Shown here: positions 7,608 through 15,981 of the stretch, in pieces | Numbering within the stretch: position 1 is the first letter of the stretch | How the letters are laid out: every line of letters begins with the position of its first letter | Origin: Firmicutes bacterium ASF500 | GTDB lineage: Bacteria; Bacillota; Clostridia; Oscillospirales; Oscillospiraceae | Direction: 5' to 3' | Assembly (NCBI GenBank): GCA_000492175.2 | Contig: CP097573.1 | Coordinates: 2,852,001-2,916,000, forward strand | Length of the DNA stretch: 64,000 nt | Position numbers and translations under genes: made by a program | The notes under the pieces: model-generated | Told to the model about the DNA's origin: nothing | Seen by the model: the letters and a program-made list of their open reading frames with translations, nothing else | Database searches by the model: none

Positions 7608-8494
7608 AGGCCGTCCTTCCCCCGCAGGCGCGCCACCGCGTCCAGGATGGTCTGTCCATAGGCGGCGAAATCCTGGGGAGGCAGGGCGCGCAGGGCGTCC
7701 TCGTCGCAGGCCAGCTCAATGTCCCGCTCCACCAGGCGGACCATATACCACATGAGGGGGTTGAACCAGTGCAGGGCGTTAACCCACAGCACCAGGGTCT
7801 TGAGCCAAACGTCCCGGCGGCGGTAGTGGGTGAGCTCGTGGAGCAGGGAGAAGCCCAGCTCCTCGCCGGACAGCGCCCCCGGAGGCAGGAGAATGGCGGG
7901 GCGGAGCAGTCCGGCTAACATGGGGGCCTTCAAGCCCTGACACACCAGCAGCCGGGGCCTCCGGTCCAGGCCCAGCCGGTCCCCCAGCTGGTTGAAGGCG
8001 GCGATGGCCTCCCCGCCGGTCACCGGCGCGGCCCACCGCCTCAGCCAGCGCAGGAATCGGAGGTGAGCCGCGCCCGTCCACGCCAGGAACGCCGCCGCCC
8101 CCAACAGCCACACCCCCAGGGCGATTTGGGCGGGGCTGAGGCTGGGCCTCCGCGCGGGAGCGGGAGGCTGGACATCCGGGCGGGAGGAGGCCTCCGGGGC
8201 GCTGGCGGCAGGTTCCTTCGGCCCCGGGGCGGGCGCGGGCCCTGGAGCGTCCCCCGGGACAACGGGGGCAGGGGGCGCCACCGCGGCCGGGGGGAGGTCC
8301 ATCTGAATGGGGGCCCGGCGCTCGGACTGGGGCATCAGGGGCAGGGGGACGGCCAGCCGGAGGCAGAGGGCCAGCCAGGCCCAGCACCGCCATTTGGACC
8401 CGTAGCGCCCCCAGGTGGTGCGTCCGGCCAGCGCCAGAAGGACGACGGCGGCGGAGCCCCCCAGCGTCAGGCCGCCCAGGGTGAGAAGGCTCAT
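7604..8494 (-). CDS. M56-family (BlaR1-like) membrane metalloprotease, ends right after the peptidase domain
   Basis: The 296-residue protein has N-terminal membrane helices, a proline/alanine-rich linker (about residues 70-120), another helix near 130-150 and the M56 zinc-protease core LLHELTHYRRRDVW with HExxH, then NALHWFNPLMWYM and ERDIELACDEDAL. It ends at LRGKDGL, just where full-length relatives run on into a final membrane helix and sensor domain. The stop lies within a repeat element. It overlaps the BlaI gene by 4 bases (ATGA), so the pair is translationally coupled. In BlaR1/MecR1 systems the protease is activated by the extracellular sensor and leads to loss of the BlaI repressor; here that sensor is supplied, if at all, in trans. 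Confidence 0.85.
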   Translation of the reverse strand: MSLLTLGGLTLGGSAAVVLLALAGRTTWGRYGSKWRCWAWLALCLRLAVPLPLMPQSERRAPIQMDLPPAAVAPPAPVVPGDAPGPAPAPGPKEPAASAPEASSRPDVQPPAPARRPSLSPAQIALGVWLLGAAAFLAWTGAAHLRFLRWLRRWAAPVTGGEAIAAFNQLGDRLGLDRRPRLLVCQGLKAPMLAGLLRPAILLPPGALSGEELGFSLLHELTHYRRRDVWLKTLVLWVNALHWFNPLMWYMVRLVERDIELACDEDALRALPPQDFAAYGQTILDAVARLRGKDGL

Positions 8495-8865
8495 GTGCTC
8501 CGCCCTCCGCTCAGCTGGTCCAGGAGAGCCTGGAGGTCCTCCAGCTCCTCCCGGCCCATCCCCTCCCGGGCCAGCGCGGCCACAAAATTCCGGGGGGAAC
8601 CGTACAGCCGGTCCAGCACCGAGCGGCTGTCGAAGGCCTGATAGGCCTCCCGGTCCACCAGGGGGGTGTACAGGTTGCTCTTCCCCTCCCGGCGGACGGA
8701 GACAAAGCCCTTGTCCGCCAGGCGGACGAGGTAGGTATTGATGGTGTTGGCCGCCCAGCCGAAGGGGGCCAGCCGGTCCTCCAGCACCGACCGGGGGGTG
8801 TCCGCCCCGGTATCCCACAGCGCCTTCATGACCTCCAGCTCGGTATCAGGCAGTCGTTTCATCAT
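8491..8865 (-). CDS. BlaI/MecI-family transcriptional repressor
   Basis: The 124-residue winged-helix protein begins MMKRLPDTELEVMKALWDTG and continues with WAANTINTYLVRLADKGFVS and REGKSNLYTPLV, the BlaI/MecI/CopY signature. The C-terminal helix (residues 80-120) serves dimerisation. It is the first gene of the operon with the M56 protease. The ATG at 8865 is preferred because family members begin two residues before KRLPD; ATG 8862 or GTG 8877 are alternatives. An inverted repeat in the promoter just upstream suggests self-repression. Confidence 0.9.
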   Translation of the reverse strand: MMKRLPDTELEVMKALWDTGADTPRSVLEDRLAPFGWAANTINTYLVRLADKGFVSVRREGKSNLYTPLVDREAYQAFDSRSVLDRLYGSPRNFVAALAREGMGREELEDLQALLDQLSGGRST

Positions 8866-8883
8866 ACACACATCCACTTCATT

Positions 8884-8926
8884 TGTAGTTGAATATTATA
8901 CTACACTTGTCGTAGATCGGAGTCAA
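8884..8926 (-). promoter_or_regulatory. BlaI operator dyads over the blaI-M56 promoter
   Basis: TGTAGT (8884-8889) and ACTACA (8900-8905) form a dyad with a 10-base centre, and CTACACTTGTCGTAG (8901-8915) is a second quasi-palindrome; both hold the TACA/TGTA cores typical of BlaI boxes. On the minus strand TATAAT (8895-8900) and TTGACT (8921-8926) lie in the same stretch (20 bases apart; TAGTAT at 8898-8903 gives 17). Confidence 0.65.
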
Positions 8927-8984
8927 GTTACAGAACAGTTACAAAATATTCCTTCTAAATGGGAAAAACGGGCATTTCTTTTTG

Positions 8985-9013
8985 TTGACTTTCAACAAAG
9001 AATGTCGTATACT
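8985..9013 (+). promoter_or_regulatory. promoter of the DUF3048 lipoprotein gene
   Basis: TTGACT (8985-8990), 17 bases, TATACT (9008-9013). Confidence 0.8.
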
Positions 9014-9079
9014 GAGACGGAATATGGGACAGCCAGTTGGCTGTCAGACGCAAAAATAAAAGGACAGAGGGGATACGAT

Positions 9080-10180
9080 ATGAATAAAAAACGTTGGGGA
9101 ACACTGCTGCTGACCGGACTGCTGATGGTCCCGCTGGCCTCCTGCGGCGGAGGTGGAAAGTCCTCGGCCTCCTCCAGCGAACCAGGCAGCGCCTCCCTGC
9201 CGGAGGAGCCCAGCGTCTCGGTCATCGCTCCGGTGGAGGACCCGGAGCCCCTCCACATCAACCCGCTCACCGGCGAGGAGGCCGGCGAGGGCTTCAGCGC
9301 CAAGCGGCCCTTCGCCGTGATGATTAACAACCTGAGCAAGGCCCTGCCCCAGGTGGGGGTGTCCAAGGCGGACGTGATCTATGAGATCGTGGCCGAGGGG
9401 GGCATCACCCGGATGATGGCCGTTTTCCAGGACCTGGAGGGCACGGGGGATATCGGCTGTGTCCGCTCCGCCCGGGACTACTACGTCAGCCTCGCCGCCG
9501 GACACGACGCCGTCTTTGTCCACGCCGGAGGCAGTCCCCAGGCCTACTCCCTCCTGATGGGGGGCAGTATGCCCTATCTGGATTTCGTCAACGGCCCCTA
9601 CGGAAGCATGTGCTGGCGGGACCAGGCCAGAAGGAAGAGCGCCGGGTTTGAGCACTCCCTGTTTACCTCCAGCGAGAAGATTTTGGAGAATTTCCCCGAA
9701 AAATTCTCCCTGACCCACAATGACGGCTTTGAGGTGGGCTGGACCTTTGACAAGGAGACCCCCGCCGGAGGCCAGGGGGCCGTCAAGCTGACGGTGCCCT
9801 TCTCCAAGTATAAGACCGGCCATTTTACATACGACGAGGCCTCCGGGCAGTACCTCATTGAGCAGCACATCAACAAGAAGGACGTGCCCTATGTGGACGG
9901 TGCCGACGGGGGACAGGTGGGCGTGAGCAACGTGGTGGTGATCTTCACCGACGTGAGCCAGGTCAAGGGGGACTCGGCCGGACGCATGGCCGTTCGCACC
10001 ACCGGCACAGGCAACGGCCTCCTCCTCCGGGACGGTCAGCTCTACGAGATCACCTGGCGGCGGGACAGCGAAAAATCCTGTCTCTCCTTCCTGGACAAGC
10101 AGGGCAATCCCATCCCCCTGGCCGTAGGCCCCAGCTATATCAACGTGGTGAAAACAAATGCCGCGGTGGAGTGGGAATAA
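9080..10180 (+). CDS. DUF3048 (YerB-family) lipoprotein
   Basis: The 366-residue protein has a signal peptide with lipobox (MNKKRWGTLLLTGLLMVPLA then SC), a Ser-rich linker, and the DUF3048 core: NPLTGEEAGEG, RPFAVMINNLSKALPQVGVS, DVIYEIVAEGGITRMMAVFQ and the C-terminal half GQLYEITW. YerB-like proteins are surface lipoproteins of unknown biochemical role. Start at 9080 follows GGACAGAGGGG and gives a proper signal peptide; the open frame runs further upstream across the promoter and is not credible there. Confidence 0.9.
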   Translation: MNKKRWGTLLLTGLLMVPLASCGGGGKSSASSSEPGSASLPEEPSVSVIAPVEDPEPLHINPLTGEEAGEGFSAKRPFAVMINNLSKALPQVGVSKADVIYEIVAEGGITRMMAVFQDLEGTGDIGCVRSARDYYVSLAAGHDAVFVHAGGSPQAYSLLMGGSMPYLDFVNGPYGSMCWRDQARRKSAGFEHSLFTSSEKILENFPEKFSLTHNDGFEVGWTFDKETPAGGQGAVKLTVPFSKYKTGHFTYDEASGQYLIEQHINKKDVPYVDGADGGQVGVSNVVVIFTDVSQVKGDSAGRMAVRTTGTGNGLLLRDGQLYEITWRRDSEKSCLSFLDKQGNPIPLAVGPSYINVVKTNAAVEWE

Positions 10181-10196
10181 TACAAAAAACTGGAAG

Positions 10197-10222
10197 CCGC
10201 CCCCCTTGCAAAGGGGGGCGGT
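10197..10222 (+). terminator. terminator after the DUF3048 gene
   Basis: CCGCCCCCCTT pairs with AAGGGGGGCGG around a GC loop, followed by TTGGTGTT. It is 17 bases after the stop codon. Confidence 0.75.
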
Positions 10223-10249
10223 TGGTGTTACAATAAGGTAGCCTATAAA
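10222..10249 (+). promoter_or_regulatory. probable promoter of mgtE
   Basis: TTGGTG (10222-10227), 16 bases, TATAAA (10244-10249). The start site would fall near 10256, leaving a leader of about 250 bases. Confidence 0.5.
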
Positions 10250-10253
10250 GAAT

Positions 10254-10490
10254 CTGTAAATTTACAGGGAAAGGAGGTGGGACCTGGAATGGAAGGCCGA
10301 AGTCAGCGAAAGACAGAGAGCTGCCACGAACGAGGGGCGGCGGAACGGGGCCGGTCCGGGCTCCCGCCCCGCCGCCGGTAGATACGCCGGAGGGGGGACG
10401 CCCCCTCCCCTTGAACCTGCGCAGCCACAGGCGCGCCTGACCGGGTACGCCTGTGGCTTTCTGGCTTTTCGCGCCTGGCGTTTGAAAAAA
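10254..10490 (+). promoter_or_regulatory. structured mgtE 5' leader with intrinsic terminator, candidate riboswitch
   Basis: The leader holds a perfect palindrome (CTGTAAATTTACAG, 10254-10267), a purine-rich AAGGAGGTGGGACCTGG stretch, a long GC-rich stem (GGCGGCGG with CCGCCGCC, about 10335-10378), and near its end CCACAGGCG pairing with CGCCTGTGG followed by CTTTCTGGCTTTT (about 10425-10470), which looks like an intrinsic terminator just before the gene. This is the layout of a transcription-attenuating Mg2+ sensor, but I could not match the M-box consensus or another class, so the identity is open. Confidence 0.5.
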
Positions 10491-10508
10491 CGGGAGGAGG
10501 AAAGCGTT

Positions 10509-11879
10509 ATGCACGATAATTTTGACCTGGAGCAGCTGATGGAGCTGGTCCAGAACCGTCAGCTCCGCCGCCTGCGGGAGATTTTGGTGGAGATGAACGA
10601 GGTAGACATCGCCGGCTTCCTGGACGAGCTGGAGGTGGAACAGGAGATTCTGGTCTTCCGCCTGCTGCCCAAGGAGCTGGCGGCGGAGGTGTTCGCCTAC
10701 CTGGAGGACACGGAGGACCAGGAGAAGCTGATGGGCGCCCTCAGCGACAAGGAGCTGCGGGAGGTGCTGGACGAGCTCTATCTGGACGACACGGTGGACC
10801 TGATCGAGGACATGCCCGCCAATCTGGTGGACCGCATCCTGCGCAACACCGACGCCTCCACCCGCAGTCAGATCAACCAGCTGCTCAACTACCCCAAGGA
10901 CTCCGCCGGGTCCATCATGACCACGGAGTTCGTCTATCTCCACCCCGACTCCACGGTGGAGCAGTCCTTCGCCCGCATCCGGAAGGTGGGCCTGGACAAG
11001 GAGACGGTATACACCTGCTACGTCACCAAAAACCGGGTGCTCCAGGGGGTCGTCACCGTCAAGCGGCTGCTGCTGTCCACCTACGAGACCAGGATCAGCG
11101 ACATTATGGAGACCAACGTCCTGTCTGTCACCACCCACGAGGACAAGGAGGACGTAGCTCAGCTCTTCTCCAAATACGACCTGTCCGCCCTGCCTGTGGT
11201 GGATGGCGACAACCGTCTGGTGGGTATCATCACCTTCGACGACGCTATGGACGTTATGGAAGAGGAGGCCACTGAGGACTTTGAAAAGATGGCGGCCATC
11301 CTGCCCTCTGACAAACCCTACCTCAAGACCGGCGTCTTTGAGACCTGGCGCTCCCGCATCCCCTGGCTGATGCTGCTGATGCTGTCGGCCACCTTCACCG
11401 GTATCATCCTCACCTCCTTCGAGTCCGCCCTGGCGGCCTGCGTGGTGCTCACCTCCTTCATCCCCATGCTCACCGGCACCGGGGGCAACTCCGGCTCTCA
11501 GTCCTCCGTGGCGGTCATTCGCGCCCTGTCCCTGGGGGAGGTGGAGTTTTCCGATATGGCGGCGGTGGTCTGGAAGGAGATACGGGTGGCCGTGCTGTGC
11601 GGCCTGTGTCTGGCCGGGGCCAACTTCGCCAAGATGATGCTGGTGGACCGCTGGCTCATGCGCAACCCGGAGGTCACCCCCACCGTCGCCCTGGTGGTCT
11701 GCCTCACCCTCGCCGCCACCGTGCTGTGCGCCAAGATTGTGGGCTGTACCCTGCCTATGGCTGCGGAAAAAATCGGCATCGACCCCGCCGTGATGGCCTC
11801 CCCTTTCATCACTACCATTGTGGACGCCCTGTCTCTGCTGGTCTACTTCGCCATCGCCACACGGATTTTGGGACTATAA
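10509..11879 (+). CDS. mgtE: magnesium transporter MgtE
   Basis: The 456-residue protein has the MgtE N domain (residues 1-125, Asp/Glu-rich superhelix, LLPKELAAEVFAYLE), a CBS pair (about 130-255: DSAGSIMTTEFVYLHPDSTV and DISDIMET-type second repeat with SALPVVDGDNRLVGIITFDD), and five membrane helices with the selectivity segment TGTGGNSGSQSS. It is a homodimeric Mg2+ channel gated by Mg2+ bound between N and CBS domains. Start at 10509 after GGGAGGAGGAAAGC. The product length is typical. A strong hairpin follows the stop. Confidence 0.95.
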   Translation: MHDNFDLEQLMELVQNRQLRRLREILVEMNEVDIAGFLDELEVEQEILVFRLLPKELAAEVFAYLEDTEDQEKLMGALSDKELREVLDELYLDDTVDLIEDMPANLVDRILRNTDASTRSQINQLLNYPKDSAGSIMTTEFVYLHPDSTVEQSFARIRKVGLDKETVYTCYVTKNRVLQGVVTVKRLLLSTYETRISDIMETNVLSVTTHEDKEDVAQLFSKYDLSALPVVDGDNRLVGIITFDDAMDVMEEEATEDFEKMAAILPSDKPYLKTGVFETWRSRIPWLMLLMLSATFTGIILTSFESALAACVVLTSFIPMLTGTGGNSGSQSSVAVIRALSLGEVEFSDMAAVVWKEIRVAVLCGLCLAGANFAKMMLVDRWLMRNPEVTPTVALVVCLTLAATVLCAKIVGCTLPMAAEKIGIDPAVMASPFITTIVDALSLLVYFAIATRILGL

Positions 11880-11880
11880 G

Positions 11881-11924
11881 CAGCGCCCCCGGCTGGAGCT
11901 CATCCAGCCGGGGGCGCTGTATTT
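11881..11924 (+). terminator. terminator after mgtE
   Basis: A perfect 17-bp stem (CAGCGCCCCCGGCTGGA and complement, 5-base loop, 11881-11919) followed by TATTT. Confidence 0.85.
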
Positions 11925-11978
11925 AAATGTATTCGCCTGACGAGGCAGAATTATATCAGGTCATTCAATGTAACACCT

Positions 11979-13055
11979 TTAGAAGCCATACTTTTGAAAG
12001 TCTTCTGTGACGATCATACGGTACCACTCGTCTGCTGAGTTTTCATCGGAGGCGCTGGCATAGACGGTATAGGCAAAGTATGTGCTTGTATCGAATTGAA
12101 CGCCTTCTCTAACCGCCATTTGGGGGTACCATCCAATTCCTTCCCCGTTTTTGGTCACACTTAGGTTGTATCTGGCATCGACAGGGCCCGAGTTCGCAAA
12201 AGTGCCCACTTTGCCGCCGGTGCCGTTAAACGTTACAACCTTTCCCCATGATTCAGTGTTGTGGAAGAACTGCGGTTTGACATTACAGTTGAAAATGTCG
12301 CTGGCGGACCCGGAGGAACAAGGGGGATAGCCAGCATCAATCTGATTGGTAGCTTCCACCTTTGGAAGATCCCAGCCTGGGAACAGCTCCTCAAATGTGG
12401 GGACCCGCATTACCTCTCCAGTCTCGAGATTAACGACAGACGCGTTTCCGTCAGCGGTCCAGGCCTGATTGCCATAGATGATCTTCGCCCGGGCGTTGAG
12501 AATGGCCTGCTGAGCCTCCGGAGAAACGGTGTAAACGTCCATATAGGCCAGCTGGCTGTCCGGCATCCCGGACAGATCAGGACTGACAGCTCCGGCGCTG
12601 GAGGCCTCCATATCCAGCAGAGAATGATACTGCGCCAGGGAGGTCAGTCCATTCACAAGCCCGCCGTTTTCGGTATTCTCAACCCTGATTTTATAGGTCC
12701 CGGACCCCGCGTTCACGGAGAAGAAAATACCCTGTCCCTGGCTGTTCCCGGCAACGGACATGGCTCCGACGACCGTTTGACGGGAGCCGTCGACTTTGAG
12801 CAGATATACCGTACATTTGTATTCGGTGTCATTTCTGTAATAGAAGCGCAGATAGCTGCCGTTCTCCGGCTGAGCTGTCACCCGCGCGGTGTCAGCGGTG
12901 TTGGTTTGATTCAAAACTTTGGTAATCAGCCGGGTGGGCGGCATGACGGTCCCTTCGGCGGGGACAGCCGCAAAGGAGCTGTCGACGGCGAAGGCGGGAA
13001 CAGACACACACAGGGACATGACAAGGGCTAAAGCCACAGATAGAAAGCGTCTCAT
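11979..13055 (-). CDS. secreted protein of unknown function
   Basis: The 358-residue product has a clear Sec signal peptide (MRRFLSVALALVMSLCVSVP, cleavage after AFA) and no further membrane helix. The mature part looks beta-rich (SGTYKIRVENTENGG, then a region ending FDTSTYFAYTVYASAS). No domain or catalytic motif was recognised. AGGAGAACGACT precedes the ATG at 13055. It is a single gene with lower GC than its neighbours. Confidence 0.75.
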   Translation of the reverse strand: MRRFLSVALALVMSLCVSVPAFAVDSSFAAVPAEGTVMPPTRLITKVLNQTNTADTARVTAQPENGSYLRFYYRNDTEYKCTVYLLKVDGSRQTVVGAMSVAGNSQGQGIFFSVNAGSGTYKIRVENTENGGLVNGLTSLAQYHSLLDMEASSAGAVSPDLSGMPDSQLAYMDVYTVSPEAQQAILNARAKIIYGNQAWTADGNASVVNLETGEVMRVPTFEELFPGWDLPKVEATNQIDAGYPPCSSGSASDIFNCNVKPQFFHNTESWGKVVTFNGTGGKVGTFANSGPVDARYNLSVTKNGEGIGWYPQMAVREGVQFDTSTYFAYTVYASASDENSADEWYRMIVTEDFQKYGF

Positions 13056-13184
13056 AGTCGTTCTCCTCTTTTCATTTTTATTTTAAGCGTGCAAGCCGCT
13101 CCCCGTTCTAACAAGGAGCTGTTTTTACAAGCTCCAGTTTAGCACGGCCGCTTTAAATTGTCAATAATAAGTATGCTCAATATA

Positions 13185-13220
13185 AAACCGCCGCGCCGAA
13201 AACTCTGCGGCGCGGCGGTA
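13185..13220 (-). terminator. terminator of the Ntn-hydrolase-like gene
   Basis: On the minus strand ACCGCCGCGCCG pairs with CGGCGCGGCGGT around a 9-base loop, followed by TTTAT. Confidence 0.8.
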
Positions 13221-13227
13221 CTTTTGC

Positions 13228-13821
13228 TTATTCCTCCGGCTTTCGGATCACTTCAAAATAGGCGTTTTTGTCGATGAACTCGTCGAACATAACTCCCTGG
13301 GCCAGCACGTCCCAGAAGGCCCGCTGCAAGCCGTAGACGCTGACGCCGTACCGGTAGACACCGGCCACGAAATTCTCATAGTGGCGGTTGTCGCCGCAGG
13401 AGATCAGCTTGGCGTCCTTCTCGTCCTCCAGCTTCACGTCGGTGATCTGGCTGTTTTCGGCGAACACCGAGTTGATATAATAGGTCTTGGCCTCAAAGGC
13501 GCTGCCGTTCCAGCCGCAGACCAGGCTGAACACGTCGCACTCCCCCTGGTCCGTCATCTCCTGATACCGCCCGGCCACCCGGTCAAAGACCTCCTCCAGG
13601 CTGTCCCCGCAGTCCTCCTTCCGGGTGAAGTCCACGTTTAAATAGTCCTGGAACAGGTAGTAATTGTCCTCAATGGCGCCGGACAGCCCGATGATGACAT
13701 TCTCATTGACCCGGAAAACCTTCTTGAAATTGTGCAGCACGCCGCCGTTATTCAGGTTCAGCTGCTGTTCGCCGGCGACAAAGGCGAACTTGTCGCAAAT
13801 GACAGCTTGAACTAGGCTCAT
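13228..13821 (-). CDS. Ntn-hydrolase-like (proteasome/HslV-like) protein
   Basis: The 197-residue protein starts MSLVQAVICDKFAFVAGEQQ, then RVNENVIIGLSGAIEDNYYL, a pattern like the N-terminal beta-sandwich of proteasome-type Ntn hydrolases (nucleophile strand, AG-turn, then VIIGLSG helix start). After Met removal the N-terminal residue would be Ser. Later parts (DVFSLVCGWNGSAFEAKTYY, KLISCGDNRHYENFVAG) fit the same fold. Assignment rests on pattern only. GGAAAGGAGACGGCT precedes the ATG. It is a single gene between two terminators. Confidence 0.5.
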   Translation of the reverse strand: MSLVQAVICDKFAFVAGEQQLNLNNGGVLHNFKKVFRVNENVIIGLSGAIEDNYYLFQDYLNVDFTRKEDCGDSLEEVFDRVAGRYQEMTDQGECDVFSLVCGWNGSAFEAKTYYINSVFAENSQITDVKLEDEKDAKLISCGDNRHYENFVAGVYRYGVSVYGLQRAFWDVLAQGVMFDEFIDKNAYFEVIRKPEE

Positions 13822-13842
13822 AGCCGTCTCCTTTCCTTTCGA

Positions 13843-13878
13843 AAAACGGTACTGCCCGGTCTCAGGCAGTACCGTTTT
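13843..13878. terminator. terminator of the V-ATPase operon
   Basis: A 14-bp stem (AAAACGGTACTGCC and complement) with an 8-base loop lies 7 bases after the ntpD stop; A/T runs on both ends allow bidirectional use. Confidence 0.88.
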
Positions 13879-13884
13879 CCCGTG

Positions 13885-14592
13885 TTAAACAGATTGGGGC
13901 GCTTCTCCCCCAAAGGTCTCCACCGCGTGGGCGGTCTCAGCCCGCTTCTCTTCGATGGCCTCCTTCAGGATCATGTCCTTCACCTTCATCAGCCGGATGG
14001 TGTTGGCGCGTTCGTTCTCGTCCAGCTTCATGGTGATATACTTGATGTTGGCCTGCATCTCGGGGATTTTTACATACTCCAGGGCGTTGACCCGGCGGCG
14101 GGTCTTCTCAATCTCCTCGGCCAGGAGCTGAGAGGTCTTTTCCACCTCAGCCAGCCGGAGCATATCGCTGAGCACCCGGGACAGGGCGTCCACCGCGTCG
14201 TCCAGCTCGCCGCTGGTCTGGGCGAAGGCGTAGGGGTAGACCTCGCCGGGGTCCTGACTGCTGGTGCGGAATTGATACTGGGGAACATCCACCGACATGA
14301 TGTTCTGGAAGGTCATGTCCAGCTCCACGCTCTGCTTGGGGTAGAGCAGGGACTGCTCCAGCATCTCCGGGGACATGAGGGCGGCGGCCACGGTGAAAGC
14401 TCCGTGGGCCCGCATCAGCCCCTCCTCCACCCGCTTGCGCAGGGCCCGGTTCTCCCGCACCACGTCCATGAACTGCTTCATCAGCTCGTCCCGCTTGTCC
14501 TTGAGCAGCTTGTGCCCCCGGACAGAGGTGCGCAGGCGGTTTTTCAGCCGGGTCAGCTCCTGGCGGGTGGGGTTAATGGTTGTGGAAGGCAT
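13885..14592 (-). CDS. ntpD: V-type ATPase subunit D (central stalk)
   Basis: The 235-residue protein begins MPSTTINPTRQELTRLKNRL and contains KLLKDKRDELMKQF, the long coiled-coil hallmark of subunit D, which with subunit F forms the rotor axle. The C-terminal helix (EETRRRVNALEYVKIPEMQ-like, residues 180-200) closes the coil. Its ATG directly abuts the ntpB stop. The C-terminal tail (residues 215-235) is slightly longer than in Enterococcus. Last gene of the operon. Confidence 0.95.
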   Translation of the reverse strand: MPSTTINPTRQELTRLKNRLRTSVRGHKLLKDKRDELMKQFMDVVRENRALRKRVEEGLMRAHGAFTVAAALMSPEMLEQSLLYPKQSVELDMTFQNIMSVDVPQYQFRTSSQDPGEVYPYAFAQTSGELDDAVDALSRVLSDMLRLAEVEKTSQLLAEEIEKTRRRVNALEYVKIPEMQANIKYITMKLDENERANTIRLMKVKDMILKEAIEEKRAETAHAVETFGGEAPQSV

Positions 14593-15981
14593 TTATACCC
14601 CCCCTTGTTCCTTTTTGGGCATATACTTCGCGATAAACTCAGGCCGGATTCGCTTCAACTCGCCGGTGGGCAGGATGGAAAGCAGGTCCCAGCCCAGGTC
14701 CAGCGTCTCAAAGATGGAGCGGTTCTCGTCCGACCCCTGGGAGACATAGCGGCGCTCAAACTCGTCGGCGAACTTGGCGTACAGCAAATCGGTGGGAGAC
14801 AGAGCGGCCTCGCCCAGGATGGACATCAGCTCCTTGTTCTCCTTACCGGTGGCGTAGGCGGCGAAGAGCTGGTTCATGGTGCCGGCGTGGTCCTCCCGGG
14901 TCTTGCCCTCACCGGTGCCCTTGTCTTTCAGACGGGACAGGGAGGGCAGCACGTCCACAGGGGGATTGACGCCCTTACGGAACAGCTCCCGGGACAGGAT
15001 GATCTGACCCTCGGTGATATAGCCGGTCAGGTCGGGGATGGGGTGGGTCTTGTCGTCCTCGGGCATGGTGAGGATGGGGATCATGGTGATGGAGCCGTCC
15101 TTGCCCACCTGACGGCCGGCCCGCTCGTAGAGGGTGGCCAGGTCGGTGTACAGGTAGCCGGGGTAGCCGCGCCGGCCCGGGACCTCCTTCTTGGCGGCGG
15201 ACACCTCGCGCAGAGCCTCGGCATAGTTGGTGATGTCGGTGAGGATGACCAGAACGTGCATCCCCTTCTCAAAGGCCAGATACTCAGCGGCCGTGAGGGC
15301 CATACGGGGGGTGGCGATACGCTCAACGGCGGGGTCGTTAGCCAGGTTGGTGAACAGCACGGTTCGGTCGATGGCGCCGGTGCGGCGGAACTCCTGGACG
15401 AAGAACTCAGACTCCTCGAAGGTGATGCCGATGGCGGCGAACACCACGGCGAAGTTGGAGTCGCCGTCCAGCACCTTGGCCTGACGGGCGATCTGAGCGG
15501 CCAGGGCGGAGTGGGGCAGGCCGGAGCCGGAGAAGATGGGCAGCTTCTGTCCACGGACCAGGGTGTTCAGTCCGTCGATGGTGGAGATGCCCGTCTGAAT
15601 GAACTCGTTGGGGTAGTCCCGGGCGGCGGGGTTCATAGCCAGACCGTTGATGTCCCGGTACTCGTCGGCCAGGATGGCGGGGCCGCCGTCGATGGGCTGG
15701 CCCATGCCGTTGAACACCCGGCCCAGCATATCTCCGGAGACGGCCAGCTGAAGGGGGTGGCCCAGGAAGCGGATCTTGGACTCGGCCAGGTTGATGCCGG
15801 CGGAGGCCTCAAACAGCTGGACCACGGCGGAGTCGCCGTTGACCTCCAGCACCTTACAGCGGCGGACGGTGCCGTCGGTGAGCTCCACCTCGGCCAGCTC
15901 GTCATAGGTGACGCCCTGGACCCGTTTGACAACCATCAGAGGGCCGGAGATTTCTTCAATCGTCTTATATTCCCGAATCAC
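14593..15981 (-). CDS. ntpB: V-type ATPase subunit B (non-catalytic)
   Basis: The 462-residue protein starts at a GTG (15981) that overlaps the ntpA stop by 4 bases (GTGA), with GAAGGGAG upstream. It carries [35 protein letters not shown], the degenerate P-loop region [20 protein letters not shown] and [19 protein letters not shown]. Subunit B alternates with A in the A3B3 head and does not hydrolyse ATP. Length is typical (455-465). Confidence 0.97.
   Translation of the reverse strand: MIREYKTIEEISGPLMVVKRVQGVTYDELAEVELTDGTVRRCKVLEVNGDSAVVQLFEASAGINLAESKIRFLGHPLQLAVSGDMLGRVFNGMGQPIDGGPAILADEYRDINGLAMNPAARDYPNEFIQTGISTIDGLNTLVRGQKLPIFSGSGLPHSALAAQIARQAKVLDGDSNFAVVFAAIGITFEESEFFVQEFRRTGAIDRTVLFTNLANDPAVERIATPRMALTAAEYLAFEKGMHVLVILTDITNYAEALREVSAAKKEVPGRRGYPGYLYTDLATLYERAGRQVGKDGSITMIPILTMPEDDKTHPIPDLTGYITEGQIILSRELFRKGVNPPVDVLPSLSRLKDKGTGEGKTREDHAGTMNQLFAAYATGKENKELMSILGEAALSPTDLLYAKFADEFERRYVSQGSDENRSIFETLDLGWDLLSILPTGELKRIRPEFIAKYMPKKEQGGV

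Noticed and set aside
10250..10508. M-box, TPP (CTTGAACCTG) or c-di-AMP riboswitch
   Set aside because: Only short consensus-like fragments are present; the defining core motifs are missing, so no class is assigned.
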